Shown piece by piece: positions 1 to 8,374 of a stretch of 64,000 nt of DNA. The DNA is taken from assembly GCF_004795255.1 (NCBI RefSeq), contig NZ_SSBQ01000002.1, forward strand, positions 2,685,501 to 2,749,500, given 5' to 3'. Under the pieces are notes generated by a model. That model had not been told where the DNA came from, ran no database searches, and saw nothing but the letters and a program-made list of their open reading frames with translations. Both the position numbers and the translations under genes were made by a program. This DNA is from Streptomyces sp. RKND-216 (GTDB lineage: Bacteria > Actinomycetota > Actinomycetes > Streptomycetales > Streptomycetaceae). Position 1 is the stretch's first letter. The number at the start of each line of letters is the position of its first letter.

Positions 1-633
1 CAGCGCGGCTTGTTCCTCGGGGCGGAGGGGGCCGTACGCGCCGAGGTAGACCATCAGCCGCCAGCGAGGGCCGATCGCGTCGGCCAGGGCGTCGACCTGG
101 TCCACGGTGGCGACCGGGCGCTCCGGAGCCATCTCCTTGCCCGCTCCCCGGATACGGCACGGGTTCCGGCGGATGAGCTCGTCATCGGCCGCGGTCTCCA
201 TGATGGCTTTCAGTAGCCGATAGCTCTTGGCGACCGTCGTTGCTCCGGTGGCTGTCAGCCGTTCTGCCCGCCAGGTCCGAACGCGGGGAGGGGTGATCTC
301 GTCCAGGTCGAGGCCGCCGAAGGTGGGCAGCAGGTGCAGCCGGAGCAGGCGCCGGTACAGCTCCTCGGTTGTCGCTGCGAGGGTGTGTTCGCCGACCCAC
401 CGGAGCGCGTACTCCTCGAAGTTGACCGCACCGGCGTCCGGGTCCTGCCAGTCGCCACGAGACAGATCCGCTTCGATCTGAGAGAGCCAGATCTCGGCAT
501 CCCGCTTGGTGGCGAACGTCTCGGGTGCCCGACGCTCGAGCCCGTCCGGGTCGCGGTAGCTCGCGGTCCAGCGGCCGGAACGGTACTGCCGGACTGCCCC
601 GAAGCGCCGCCGCCTGCCTTTGCTGTTTCCCAT
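1..633 (-). CDS. int: AICE site-specific tyrosine integrase, C-terminus beyond window edge
   Basis: Catalyses integration and excision of the element at a tRNA 3' end. The 211 visible residues begin MGNSKGRRRR and run off the left edge without a stop. They cover the N-terminal arm-binding domain, the SAM-like core-binding domain (about residues 65-150) and the start of the catalytic domain with its first catalytic Arg in GPLRPEEQAAL. The catalytic His/Arg box and Tyr nucleophile lie outside the window. The ATG overlaps the xis stop (TGATG), which suggests translational coupling. The usual pSAM2 order puts int next to attL, so the intact tRNA-Gly gene is expected left of position 1. Confidence 0.93.
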   Translation of the reverse strand, partial: MGNSKGRRRRFGAVRQYRSGRWTASYRDPDGLERRAPETFATKRDAEIWLSQIEADLSRGDWQDPDAGAVNFEEYALRWVGEHTLAATTEELYRRLLRLHLLPTFGGLDLDEITPPRVRTWRAERLTATGATTVAKSYRLLKAIMETAADDELIRRNPCRIRGAGKEMAPERPVATVDQVDALADAIGPRWRLMVYLGAYGPLRPEEQAAL

Positions 634-842
634 CAGGCAGCCCTCCTGTAGCGAGCCCGGCGGGTGACCGGCCGGACGGTGTGCGCGGCCACGTAGTCGC
701 CCACGGCGCTCTCGGGGATGCGGACGTGGCTTCCGACCTTGACGAAGGTGATGCGGCGTTCGGCGATGAGCCGTCGCGGGAAGCGCACGGTGGTGCCGAG
801 GAGTTCGGCGACCTGGGCGACGGTCAGCAGTCGGTCGCTCAT
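633..842 (-). CDS. xis: Excisionase, MerR/helix-turn-helix type
   Basis: A 69-residue protein beginning MSDRLLTVAQVAELLGTT, a typical excisionase helix-turn-helix (tip, second helix, then VKVGSHVRIPESAV wing). It would bend attachment-site DNA and steer the integrase to excision. An upstream in-frame ATG exists at 893, but the ATG at 842 overlaps the rep stop (ATGA) and gives the normal family length. The C-terminus is Arg-rich (RRARYRR). It sits between rep and int with overlaps at both ends, so rep-xis-int are probably one coupled transcript. Confidence 0.9.
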   Translation of the reverse strand: MSDRLLTVAQVAELLGTTVRFPRRLIAERRITFVKVGSHVRIPESAVGDYVAAHTVRPVTRRARYRRAA

Positions 843-2203
843 GCAGTGAACTTCCCTTCGGTGTCGTCGGGGGTGAAGGCGGCGGCGAGCCATTCCTCAC
901 CGCGTGAGAGGCCGGTTCCGGCGAAGGCCCAGTGCGCGAGGACGAGGGTGGTCTCCTCCTCGTCGTCCGGGGTGGCCGGCACTTCGGTGTCGCCGCGTGC
1001 GATGGCGGCTTGCAGGCGTCGCCACTCGGCACGGGCCTGCCGGAGTGCGCCGAGGGTGGTGGAGTAACGGCGGGTCTTGGTGGAGAAGTGGCCCCGGAAG
1101 CCGAGCATGTGCGCCCACTCCCGCAGGCGGAGGTCCGCCAGGTCGCGGCGGCCGCCGAGGTGCCAGGCGGTGCGGATGAGTTGCCGGGCGTGATCGCTGA
1201 TGTGGACGCGGGCGAGTTCGGCGAGGAACTTCAGCGGGCGGTCGAGGGTGCCGGTGGTGGTCTCGGCGCCCTTGGTGGCGTACTTGGCGATGTAGGCGGC
1301 GACCGCGCGGTCGGTCAGTTCGGTGCCGCCGTCCAGGTCGGCGGTGCGGATGGTGCGGATGTCGAGCTGGCGGCCGAAGGCGAAAGTGTGCAGCCGACGA
1401 CCGAGTACGGGCCCGGGTACCTCAGCGTTCGTGGCGGCGGCGCGGATGGCATCGGCGAGGAGTTCGGCCGTGGCCCAGGCCGGGGGCGGGGTGTCGCCGC
1501 CCTCGGGGCCGTCGAGGCGGATCACGGCGTGGAAGTGGACGGCGCCGCGCTCTTGGTACTCGGCGACCTTGGCGAAGGAGACGCGGGCGTGGTCGGCGAA
1601 GTCCCGTTGCGTGAGCCCGGCCCGCTTGGCGACTTCCCGGCGCAGGTAGATCGAGAAGCGGGCCCAGATTTTCGAGGCGTGGGCGTTCCACAGCACGGCC
1701 GCTTCGTAGTCGTAGGTGTCCGGGTTCAGTGGGGTGCCGAGAGTGTCGTCGGCCTCGCTGTGGCGGGTGCCGCAGCGGCAGCGGCGGGAGGCGGGCCGGT
1801 TGTGTACGGGGCCGAAGCTGGGGGCGGTGAAGGTGGCGAAGACGCGCGGGTGGGTGCCGACTTCTTCGGGGACGCCTTTGCCGCCTTTGAGTCCGGCGGT
1901 GATCAGTTGGTAGGTGTCGCGGCGGTAGACCTCGGCGCAGGAGGCGCAGCGGGTCGCCCGGCGGTTGTTGCAGCGCACCAGGAGGTGACCGGCGGGCAGT
2001 TCGGCGGAGTCGAGGTGGTGCAGCACGGCGCCGATCTCACCGGTGCGGGTGTTCAGCCCTTGCTCGGTGCGGTGGCCTTCCAGACGGATCGGTGTGGTGC
2101 AGCCGCCGAGGGTGTGCAGCTGGCGGACGAGGGCGGGCATGTTGCCGAGGCGGGCGATGTCGGCCAAGTCCCGGGCCGGGGGTGTGGTCGTTGTTGCAGG
2201 CAA
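839..2203 (-). CDS. repSA: RepSA-type rolling-circle replication initiator
   Basis: Replication initiator of the excised circular AICE, which nicks the double-strand origin. Visible motifs are a Cys-rich segment (CNNRRATRCASC, about residue 80), the HUH metal-binding motif HFHAV (about residue 223) and the catalytic tyrosine motif YIAKYATKGAE (Tyr about 308). I chose the TTG at 2203 (454 aa) because an AGGAGG lies eight bases upstream. An ATG at 2227 and a GTG at 2242 are in frame but have no ribosome-binding site. The stop overlaps xis. The family is the one found in pSAM2. Confidence 0.93.
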   Translation of the reverse strand: MPATTTTPPARDLADIARLGNMPALVRQLHTLGGCTTPIRLEGHRTEQGLNTRTGEIGAVLHHLDSAELPAGHLLVRCNNRRATRCASCAEVYRRDTYQLITAGLKGGKGVPEEVGTHPRVFATFTAPSFGPVHNRPASRRCRCGTRHSEADDTLGTPLNPDTYDYEAAVLWNAHASKIWARFSIYLRREVAKRAGLTQRDFADHARVSFAKVAEYQERGAVHFHAVIRLDGPEGGDTPPPAWATAELLADAIRAAATNAEVPGPVLGRRLHTFAFGRQLDIRTIRTADLDGGTELTDRAVAAYIAKYATKGAETTTGTLDRPLKFLAELARVHISDHARQLIRTAWHLGGRRDLADLRLREWAHMLGFRGHFSTKTRRYSTTLGALRQARAEWRRLQAAIARGDTEVPATPDDEEETTLVLAHWAFAGTGLSRGEEWLAAAFTPDDTEGKFTA

Positions 2204-2274
2204 AGCGGGTTCCTCCTCTCGGGGCATGGCGGGCCGGGGCACCGGGCGCGGGGTGCCCCGGCCGGGGCGGTGGG

Positions 2275-2475
2275 TCAGCGGCGGGAGAAGGCGGCCGTGG
2301 CAGCGGCGTCGAGGGCCGGGCGGAGGGGAACGGTGCCGGTGCCCTGGCAGCCACGGCAGACCACGCGGAGGGTGCGGCGGGTGCCGTCGGAGTGGAGGGT
2401 GCCGGTGTCGATGGCGACGGCGGGGAAGCCGTCACAGTGGCGGCAGTAGCGGGCCCGGGAAGCGGTGTGCTGCAT
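2275..2475 (-). CDS. Small zinc-ribbon-like AICE protein
   Basis: A 66-residue protein starting MQHTASRARYCRHCDGFPAV, with two CxxC pairs (CRHC near residue 11 and CRGC near 40, the second followed by QGTG as in DnaJ-type zinc fingers). This suggests a small zinc-binding fold. The ATG has a good GGAGAA site. It lies directly upstream of rep in the same direction, as small uncharacterised genes do in other pSAM2-type elements. The role is unknown; a replication or transfer accessory is inferred from position only. Confidence 0.75.
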   Translation of the reverse strand: MQHTASRARYCRHCDGFPAVAIDTGTLHSDGTRRTLRVVCRGCQGTGTVPLRPALDAAATAAFSRR

Positions 2476-2567
2476 GATGGGTTCTCCTTCTGATCTGTGG
2501 ATGGGAAGGGGCCGGACCGTCCGGGCAGCGGCGATGCTTGGCGGCTTGTGCGCTGCCCGGCGGCCGG

Positions 2568-2906
2568 TCAGTGCTGGTGCCGTCCGCTGAGCAGGGAGCG
2601 GACGACGAGCGCGGTGACCGCGAGGGATGCGGCGGTGATGGCGACGGCCAGGAGCATGGAGACCAGGACCGTGCCGACGACGAGGACGGCCGCGGTTCCG
2701 CCGGCCACCAGCGCGGCAGCGGTACCGGGAGTCAGGCGAGCCGAAGCCGCGGGGACCGGAGTGGCCGGCGCATGCACCGGGGCCGGGTGCTGGCAGTCGC
2801 AGCCGGTCGGTTCGACAGCGGCGCCGGGACGGATTGCGGCCGGAGTGACCACGTGCGGCGTGGTGCCGGTCGGGGCCGGGACGGTGGGGTATTTCGGTCG
2901 GAACAT
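2568..2906 (-). CDS. spdD: SpdD-like plasmid spread/transfer protein
   Basis: A 112-residue protein starting MFRPKYPTVPAPTG. The N-terminal half is Pro/Thr/Ala-rich and includes one CDC motif. The C-terminal half (about residues 58-105) is a long hydrophobic stretch that would form one or two membrane helices, ending in SLLSGRHQH. This is the layout of SpdD proteins, which help spread of Streptomyces conjugative elements along the mycelium after primary transfer. It lies in the transfer operon between rep and tra. Confidence 0.75.
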   Translation of the reverse strand: MFRPKYPTVPAPTGTTPHVVTPAAIRPGAAVEPTGCDCQHPAPVHAPATPVPAASARLTPGTAAALVAGGTAAVLVVGTVLVSMLLAVAITAASLAVTALVVRSLLSGRHQH

Positions 2907-2921
2907 GGCGGGTCCCTTCGT

Positions 2922-3116
2922 TCAGTCGTTGGTGCCGTTGACGATCTGCGTGCCGGTCTCGGCGCCGCCCTCGATGACCGGGGCGATGAAGGTGTCGGCC
3001 AGCAGGAAGCCGCCGAGGAGGAGGGTCACGACGAGCCAGGTCGGCGGGCGGAAGAGCTTGATGCCGAAGTAGCCGAAGACGGCCAGGAGCGCGACGAGCG
3101 GGATCTCTACGGACAT
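2922..3116 (-). CDS. Small two-helix membrane transfer protein
   Basis: A 64-residue protein, MSVEIPLVALLAVFGYFGIK..., with two predicted membrane helices (about residues 5-20 and 27-45) and a short polar tail. The ATG at 3116 follows AAAGGAGG at good spacing, so the longer upstream reading is not needed. It sits 15 bases upstream of spdD and is probably a spread-type membrane partner of it. No domain is recognised. Confidence 0.72.
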   Translation of the reverse strand: MSVEIPLVALLAVFGYFGIKLFRPPTWLVVTLLLGGFLLADTFIAPVIEGGAETGTQIVNGTND

Positions 3117-3130
3117 GGGTCGACCTCCTT

Positions 3131-3325
3131 TCAGCGGATGCGGCAGCGGTGGGTGCGGGCGGCGAGCTGGGCGGCGGAGCGGGTGCCGTAGTCGGCGGAC
3201 CAGCCGCAGCGCTCGGAGGTGCACACGGCTGCGTGGCGGGTCTGACCGGTGCGGCGGTCGCGGTGGGTGCCGATCTGCACCGGGCCGATGCGCTCGACGG
3301 AGTGGAAGAAGTCACGGGCAGGCAC
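3131..3325 (-). CDS. Mobile element transfer protein, short Cys-containing
   Basis: A 64-residue protein starting with GTG (VPARDFFHSVERIGPVQIGT) and a GGAG ribosome-binding site. It has Cys pairs in AAVCTSERCGWSADY and a final THRCRIR, a pattern seen in small 'mobile element transfer' proteins of Streptomyces integrative elements. It ends 14 bases before the small membrane gene and starts just after the DUF2637 gene, so it is within the transfer operon. The molecular function is unknown. Confidence 0.72.
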   Translation of the reverse strand: MPARDFFHSVERIGPVQIGTHRDRRTGQTRHAAVCTSERCGWSADYGTRSAAQLAARTHRCRIR

Positions 3326-3344
3326 GATCAGGTCTCCTCTCGGG

Positions 3345-4070
3345 TCAGGTGAGTTGAGCGGCGATGGCGTCGGCCATCGGCGCGGGGACGCCCAGGCGGG
3401 CGCGGAGGGTGTCGGTGTCCATCGGCGCCCCGGTGCGAGCGCGGTGGGCGTCGGCGAGCTTCCGGGCGTGGTCGACCAGCGCGGAGGGGACCGACGCCGC
3501 CGCCGGAGCCTGTCGGGGCTTCTCGACGGACTGCACGGAAACGGGTTCGGGCTCGAGTCGGGTGGCCGGGGGTGCCGGCGCTCCGGTCGGCTCCAGGGCG
3601 GCCGGGGCCGGGTCGGTTGCGGGTGCGGGCGCGGTTGATTCGGCTCGGTCGACGTTGAGCGCCTGGCACTCGTCCTCGTCTGCCGTCTGCTTGGCCGTGT
3701 CGTTCGGGGAGTGGACGAGGAGGGTGCCGCCGAGGAAGGCCAGTGCGGGCCATCCGGCGACGAGGATGCGCAGCCAGTCGGGCACGTCGCCCAGGTCGAG
3801 GAGGCCGGCGGTGGCCACGTTGGCGCCCAGGGAAGCAGCCAGGGCGATGAGGAACCAGGTCCACGCGGCCCCGGCCGGGGAGCCAACGGCTTGCAGGGCC
3901 CGCAGTCGGCGCCAAGCGGCGACGAGCAGCAGGTCCACGGAGATGGGGTAGGCCCAGGCCTTCCAGCCGTCTTGTCCGGCGGCTTCGGCGATGTCGTGGA
4001 GGTGAGCGAAGGACAGGGCACCGGCGATCACGGCTTGCACGAGCACGGCATCCACGCGAAGCGAGCGCAT
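3345..4070 (-). CDS. spdB: DUF2637 / SpdB-like membrane spread protein
   Basis: A 241-residue protein. The N-terminal half has about four hydrophobic helices (near residues 8-25, 42-55, 68-90 and 97-116), matching DUF2637 membrane proteins. A Pro/Ala-rich linker (about 135-190) leads to a C-terminal helical domain (ALVDHARKLADAHRARTG...) that resembles a small DNA-binding or oligomerisation helix bundle. SpdB-type proteins form membrane structures for intramycelial spread of Streptomyces elements together with TraB/TraSA. It lies directly downstream of traSA. Confidence 0.82.
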   Translation of the reverse strand: MRSLRVDAVLVQAVIAGALSFAHLHDIAEAAGQDGWKAWAYPISVDLLLVAAWRRLRALQAVGSPAGAAWTWFLIALAASLGANVATAGLLDLGDVPDWLRILVAGWPALAFLGGTLLVHSPNDTAKQTADEDECQALNVDRAESTAPAPATDPAPAALEPTGAPAPPATRLEPEPVSVQSVEKPRQAPAAASVPSALVDHARKLADAHRARTGAPMDTDTLRARLGVPAPMADAIAAQLT

Positions 4071-4154
4071 CGGGGTCCTCCTTCCAGGTCTTCGGGCATG
4101 GGTGGGGTAGGGACGTGGCGCGAGGCGGTCACGCCAACCGGTGTGCGGGGAAGG

Positions 4155-5507
4155 TCAAGCAGCCTTGGTCAGGTCCACGCGAGGCCGGGCGTCGGCCTCA
4201 TCAAGGGCGGGGCGCCAGGCGGCCAGTTCGGGGACCTCGGGGGTGAGGTCGGCGTGGCGGTTGCAGGCGTTGACGGCCTGCCGCAGCGTCGTGAACGGCG
4301 TACGGGTCAGCACCCAGCCGCCGGAGGAGTCACCGACCACGGCAGTTCCGGGCCGCTCGTTCGGGATCTGCACGGCCGCGAGCACGGCGTCGGGGGCGAT
4401 GTCGGCGAACGCCATCTTCGCCGAAGCTTCGTCGTTGACCCGGTGCGCGGTCCGGCCGGTCAGCTGGGAGCGCAGGAGGGTGATGCCGCCTCCGAGGTCG
4501 GAGCCGAACCGCTGACCGCAGATCTCGACGTAGATGCCAGCGGCGCGGCCGAGCTGGGCCAGCCGGACCAGGGCGGTAATGATGGCGTCGCGGCGCTTCT
4601 CCTCCGCCTTGCTGGCGAACAGGGCGAGTTCGGCGACCTCGTCCACCAGCACCACCACCGGGGTCGGCCGTAGCTTCTCCGGCAGGCCCCAGATGTCGGC
4701 GGTGATCTCCTCGTCCGGGGTGTCGGCGCTGATGCGCTGTTCCCGCCGGATCACCTCGTAGGTGGCCTCCATCCGGTCGAGGAGGGCTTCCAGCAGGCCG
4801 CGTGCGTCGTCGGGGTTGTCGGCCAGGGCGGAGAACCGGCGGGCGAGCGGGCCGAGTTCCACGCCGTTCTTGCAGTCGACGCCGACCAGGGCGACCGGCT
4901 GCGGGGCGAGGGCGGCGACCAGGCGGCGCTGGTAGACGGACTTGCCCGACTGCGTGGCGCCGATGTTCAGCGCGTGCGGGGTGGTGCGGTAGTCGCGGTA
5001 GTGCACGCTGCCGTCTTCCCGCAGCGCGACCGGAACCCGCAACGTACCCGCGTCGGTCTTCGCGGGCATCTGCACCCGCTTGAGCACGTCGTAGCCGGTC
5101 ATACGCAGCTCGACCACCCCGGCCTTGACCTCACGCGAGGTGACGCCCTGCATGCCGAAGGAGTGCCGCAACCGGTCCGAGGCAGCGGCGAAGTCGAAGG
5201 CGTCCTGACCCGGCCGCATCTTCAACCGCAGCACCAACCCCGTGCGGGTGACCTTCAGCGCTCGGATGCGCGGGACCCGAGAGGCCGGCACCTCGCTACG
5301 TGTCGCCCGAGCGAGCAGCAGCCGCAACCGCGACGGCGGGACCGTCAGCCCGCAGGCTTCCATGACCGAGGCGTACCGGAAGCGGAGCCGGATCACGGCG
5401 GCCAGGGCGCCGAAGGTGAGCCAGTACCAGGCCGGGCGGCGCCACCGCAGCAGCGCCGCCGTGCCCAGGATGACCACCAGCACGGTGATCGTCAGCGTCT
5501 CCCCCAC
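4155..5507 (-). CDS. traSA: FtsK/SpoIIIE-type conjugative DNA translocase TraSA
   Basis: A 450-residue hexameric ATPase that moves double-stranded element DNA between hyphae. Two membrane helices lie at about residues 5-22 and 27-42. Walker A is GATQSGKS (183-190) and Walker B is VVVLVDE (284-290), with FtsK-like sequence GQRFGSDLGGG downstream. The start is GTG, three bases after the previous gene's stop, with GAGGG upstream. It is shorter than some TraB proteins and has no clearly separate C-terminal winged-helix domain. Expression is probably controlled from the operator at 5871-5933. Confidence 0.95.
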   Translation of the reverse strand: MGETLTITVLVVILGTAALLRWRRPAWYWLTFGALAAVIRLRFRYASVMEACGLTVPPSRLRLLLARATRSEVPASRVPRIRALKVTRTGLVLRLKMRPGQDAFDFAAASDRLRHSFGMQGVTSREVKAGVVELRMTGYDVLKRVQMPAKTDAGTLRVPVALREDGSVHYRDYRTTPHALNIGATQSGKSVYQRRLVAALAPQPVALVGVDCKNGVELGPLARRFSALADNPDDARGLLEALLDRMEATYEVIRREQRISADTPDEEITADIWGLPEKLRPTPVVVLVDEVAELALFASKAEEKRRDAIITALVRLAQLGRAAGIYVEICGQRFGSDLGGGITLLRSQLTGRTAHRVNDEASAKMAFADIAPDAVLAAVQIPNERPGTAVVGDSSGGWVLTRTPFTTLRQAVNACNRHADLTPEVPELAAWRPALDEADARPRVDLTKAA

Positions 5508-5510
5508 CGA

Positions 5511-5849
5511 TCAGCCCTCCGACCCGGGAGCGACGAGGGCCACCGCTCGGAAGGCGATGCCGTGCCGCTTCTCACCGTTGAAGGTGTTCTCCCAGTCGCG
5601 TGCCTTGAGGCCGACGACCTTGACCGGCATGCCCAGGGTCAGTCCTTCGGGGACGCCCGTCTCCGGGATGCTCACGGTGTGGAGGTTGGCCTCTCCCTCG
5701 TCGGCGACGGTCAGACCGACGGTCATCATCTGGGCGCCGGTCTCCCGGTCGACCTGGACTTCGCCGGTCTCTCGGTTGATGACCTTCTTCTTGGGCTCGA
5801 CCGCCACGAAGACGACGGCGGTGGAGGTGTCGACCTTGAACGTGGGCAT
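5511..5849 (-). CDS. Conserved AICE protein upstream of tra
   Basis: A 112-residue soluble protein beginning MPTFKVDTSTAVVFVAVEPKKK. It is rich in beta-strand-type sequence (VSIPETGVPEGLTLGMPVKVVGLKARDW), suggesting an OB- or SH3-like fold, but no catalytic motif is seen. The ATG at 5849 has AAGGAG seven bases upstream and is preferred over an ATG at 5870. It is the first gene of the leftward transfer operon, directly downstream of the operator. Homologues are common in Streptomyces integrative elements with no known function. Confidence 0.8.
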   Translation of the reverse strand: MPTFKVDTSTAVVFVAVEPKKKVINRETGEVQVDRETGAQMMTVGLTVADEGEANLHTVSIPETGVPEGLTLGMPVKVVGLKARDWENTFNGEKRHGIAFRAVALVAPGSEG

Positions 5850-5870
5850 CCCGACTCCTTGGGGTTGCAC

Positions 5871-5933
5871 TTGACGTACTTAGTACGTCCTGACGTGGAT
5901 CCGAGAGTGCACCTGACGCACTAAGTATGTCAA
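5871..5933. promoter_or_regulatory. Divergent operator/promoter of the transfer operon and GntR gene
   Basis: Contains two related palindromes. GACGTACT-T-AGTACGTC (5873-5889) is perfect; GACGCACT-A-AGTATGTC (5915-5931) has two mismatches. A consensus -35 TTGACA for the leftward operon overlaps the second palindrome (5928-5933), and a TTGACG for the rightward direction overlaps the first (5871-5876). This is the expected binding site of the adjacent GntR repressor. Confidence 0.75.
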
Positions 5934-5996
5934 GTAGTCCTCGACGGCTGTCGCTCCGATGTGCTGGACTTGGTACGACAACCAAGAAGAGGTGCC

Positions 5997-6365
5997 ATGG
6001 CCGAGTTCAGGGGACAACCGGCGTATCTGCAGATCGCCGACCGGATCAAAGGGGAGATCCGGGACCAGAAGCTCAACCCGGGAGACAAGCTCCCTTCAGA
6101 GACGGAGCTGATGCAGGCTCACGACGTGTCCCGCACCGTGGCCCGGCAGGCAATCGCCCGTCTGCGGGAGGACGGGTACGCGATCTCTCACCAGGGGAAG
6201 GGCAGTTTCGTCGCTGCACCTGGTGAGGGGGGAGTGTCCCGCCGCAGCCCGGAGTACGAGGAGATCACCCAGCACCTGAACGAGGTTCACCGCGACGTGC
6301 GCCAGCTCGCCGACCGCATGGACCAGCTCGAAGAGCTCGTACGTCAGCAGTTGCCAAGGCCGTAG
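5997..6365 (+). CDS. Short GntR-family repressor, KorSA-like
   Basis: A 122-residue regulator starting MAEFRGQPAYLQIADRIKGE. Residues 1-75 form a complete GntR winged helix (LPSETELMQAHDVSRTVARQ, then the HQGKGSFVA wing). The rest is only a short heptad-like helix (EYEEITQHLNEVHRDVRQLADRMDQLEELV), probably a dimerising coiled coil. There is no ligand-binding domain. In pSAM2 the GntR protein KorSA represses transfer and its own gene; position and the facing palindromes suggest the same role. The ATG at 5997 has AAGAGG upstream. Confidence 0.88.
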   Translation: MAEFRGQPAYLQIADRIKGEIRDQKLNPGDKLPSETELMQAHDVSRTVARQAIARLREDGYAISHQGKGSFVAAPGEGGVSRRSPEYEEITQHLNEVHRDVRQLADRMDQLEELVRQQLPRP

Positions 6366-6578
6366 CCGCTGCCTCCGCACGCTGTGCCACCTCACGCACC
6401 TCCTCACTGATCTGCTCGATACGCCGCATCAGTTCCAACCGTTCGCTACTGGACAGCGCCACTGAGGGCCCCCGATGTCGCAAGGTCTCTCGGACGCCAC
6501 GAACGTACGACCGCACCGGAGTTGAACCCCGGAAAAACCTTCCGGGGTCCGTCGAAGAGGCAGGGGGACGCTCTTCCC

Positions 6579-7802
6579 ATGCGAGGAATGACGACGAACC
6601 TGACGATCGGTGAACGAGTCGCGTGGTACCGCCGGAGGCGCGGGCTGTCGCAAGAGGTCCTGGCCGGACTGGTCGGCCGCACGGTCGACTGGCTCAGCAA
6701 GGCCGAGAACGGACGTATCGAGCTGGACCGCCTGTCGGTCATCAAGTCCCTGGCCGACGCCCTGGACGTGGCGCTCGGCGACCTCATCGCGGAACCGACC
6801 CTCATGGACTGGACACGAGAGAGCGGTACGTCCACGGTGCCGGCACTTCGGTCCGCCCTGATGAACTACCGCCAGTTGACGCCCCTGCTCGGCGTCCCGA
6901 CCGAAGGCGAAGCCCCCGCACTCAACGAGCTCCGTACCAACGTCGCCGAGGTCTGGGACGCCTACCAGAACTCGAAGTACGGTTTGGCCACCCGCCGCCT
7001 GCCCCTACTGCTGGCCGACGCCCTGATCGCTGCCCAGACGTACCAGGGGAGCGACCGCGAGACCGCGCACGAGCTGACGGCCATGACCTACCAGGGCGCC
7101 GCCATGGTGCTGACCAAGCTTGGCGAGAACGACCTCGCCTGGATCGCGGCCGACCGAGGACTTTCGGCCGCCCAGCAGTCCGGCAACCCGGTCGTGACCG
7201 GCTCACTGTTCCGCTCCGTCGCCCACTGCCTGCTCTCCAGCGGACGATTCGACGCGGCAACGCAGTTGGTCGGCGACGCATCGGACTACCTTCGCCCCGG
7301 CCTAGAAGGTGCGAGCCCGGAGTATCTGTCGATCTACGGGACGCTCTTCCTCGCGGGTTCGATGGCAGCCGCACGAGCAGAGGACCGCTCGACAACCCGG
7401 GCCTTCCTTGATGCGGCTGACCATGCCGCACAGCGTCTCGGGCAGGACGCGAATCACATGTGGACCGCCTTCGGCCCCACGAACGTGGCCATTCACCGAG
7501 TGGCCACGGCGGGCGAGCTGGGCGACCTCCAGGTCGCACTGGACATGGGCCCGCAGATCGACACCAGCAGCCTGCCGACCGAGCGCCGCACCCGGCACAA
7601 CCTCGAAGTCGCCCGCGCACTCAGCTCGCGGAACCGAGTGGACGAGGCCCTGGCCCTGGTCCTCGAAGCGGAATCCTGGGCGCCCGAGCAGGTCCGCAGC
7701 CACTACCTCGCCCGCGAACTCGTCCTGTCCTGGGTCCGCAGCCAGCGGGGCCGGCCAAGCCGGCCGATGGCGGACCTGGCGATGCGACTGCATGTGGTCT
7801 GA
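6579..7802 (+). CDS. XRE-family regulator with TPR-like C-terminus
   Basis: A 407-residue protein. An XRE helix-turn-helix lies near the N-terminus (GERVAWYRRRRGLSQEVLAGLVGRT...LSKAENGR). The remaining 300 residues are helical repeats resembling TPRs, as in many Streptomyces pleiotropic regulators. The ATG at 6579 has GGGGGA nine bases upstream; the ATG at 6588 would place AGGA too close. It occupies the position of the activator gene in pSAM2-type elements, between the GntR repressor and the Nudix gene, so it may activate replication or transfer genes or sense a host signal. That role is inferred. Confidence 0.82.
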   Translation: MRGMTTNLTIGERVAWYRRRRGLSQEVLAGLVGRTVDWLSKAENGRIELDRLSVIKSLADALDVALGDLIAEPTLMDWTRESGTSTVPALRSALMNYRQLTPLLGVPTEGEAPALNELRTNVAEVWDAYQNSKYGLATRRLPLLLADALIAAQTYQGSDRETAHELTAMTYQGAAMVLTKLGENDLAWIAADRGLSAAQQSGNPVVTGSLFRSVAHCLLSSGRFDAATQLVGDASDYLRPGLEGASPEYLSIYGTLFLAGSMAAARAEDRSTTRAFLDAADHAAQRLGQDANHMWTAFGPTNVAIHRVATAGELGDLQVALDMGPQIDTSSLPTERRTRHNLEVARALSSRNRVDEALALVLEAESWAPEQVRSHYLARELVLSWVRSQRGRPSRPMADLAMRLHVV

Positions 7803-7821
7803 GGTAGGTACGCTCGACCGC

Positions 7822-8298
7822 ATGGCCGCGAACGAGCACGAAGCGAAGATGGCGCACCCTCGCATGGCGGCGGGTGCGCTCTTCTTTGACGCCGCCGGAC
7901 GAGTCCTCATGGTCGAGCCGTCGTACAAGGACTACTGGGAGATCCCCGGAGGCTACGTCGAGACCGGCGAGTCCCCCCGGCAGGCGTGCGTGCGCGAGGT
8001 CCGCGAAGAGCTGGGCATCGCCCCGCCCGTCGGACGGTTGCTGGCCATCGACTGGGCGCCCAACGACAAGGAGGGCGACAAGGTGCTCTACCTCTTCGAC
8101 GGCGGGCAGCTCAGCACCGAAGCCGAAGCGCAGATCCGCTTGCAGCCGGACGAGCTCTCGTCCTACGCCTACGTCACCAGCGCCGAGGTAGCCCAGCGGA
8201 CCATTCCACGGCTAGCACGACGCATCCAGGCAGCCATGGCAGCACGCGACGAAGCCGCACCGATCTACCTGGAGCACGGCCAAGCCCCAGCGGCATAG
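7822..8298 (+). CDS. Nudix hydrolase, Pif-like
   Basis: A 158-residue Nudix protein. The complete Nudix box is visible as GYVETGE...REVREELGI (about residues 42-64), with the metal-binding Glu residues present, so it is probably active on a nucleoside diphosphate-linked substrate. In pSAM2 the Nudix protein Pif blocks transfer into cells already carrying the element; the same position here makes a Pif role likely but unproven. The ATG at 7822 fits the family start. The GAGG upstream is rather distant, and an in-frame ATG at 7792 inside the XRE gene is an alternative. Confidence 0.88.
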   Translation: MAANEHEAKMAHPRMAAGALFFDAAGRVLMVEPSYKDYWEIPGGYVETGESPRQACVREVREELGIAPPVGRLLAIDWAPNDKEGDKVLYLFDGGQLSTEAEAQIRLQPDELSSYAYVTSAEVAQRTIPRLARRIQAAMAARDEAAPIYLEHGQAPAA

Positions 8299-8351
8299 CC
8301 GGTGAGTAGAAACCTTCTTTACGGGTTCAAGGGCTCGCTCCGCTCGCCGCG

Positions 8352-8374
8352 CGGCCCGGCTCGCCGCCGGGCCG
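8352..8374. terminator. GC-rich hairpin after the Nudix gene
   Basis: A perfect 9-bp stem, CGGCCCGGC with a five-base loop and GCCGGGCCG, followed by further GC-rich self-complementary sequence to about 8430. It may end the repressor-Nudix transcript. It may also be part of a single-strand origin or transfer locus. Confidence 0.5.

Noticed and set aside
932-2449. Long plus-strand frame of 505 codons opposite rep
   Set aside because: Antisense shadow of the RepSA gene, which has clear motifs on the minus strand; long antisense frames are expected at this GC content.
6265-6516. 83-codon minus-strand frame with a helical middle (LELMRRIEQISEEVREVAQR)
   Set aside because: Mostly antisense to the GntR gene and its promoter-side gap, with no ribosome-binding site; the C-terminal half is low complexity.
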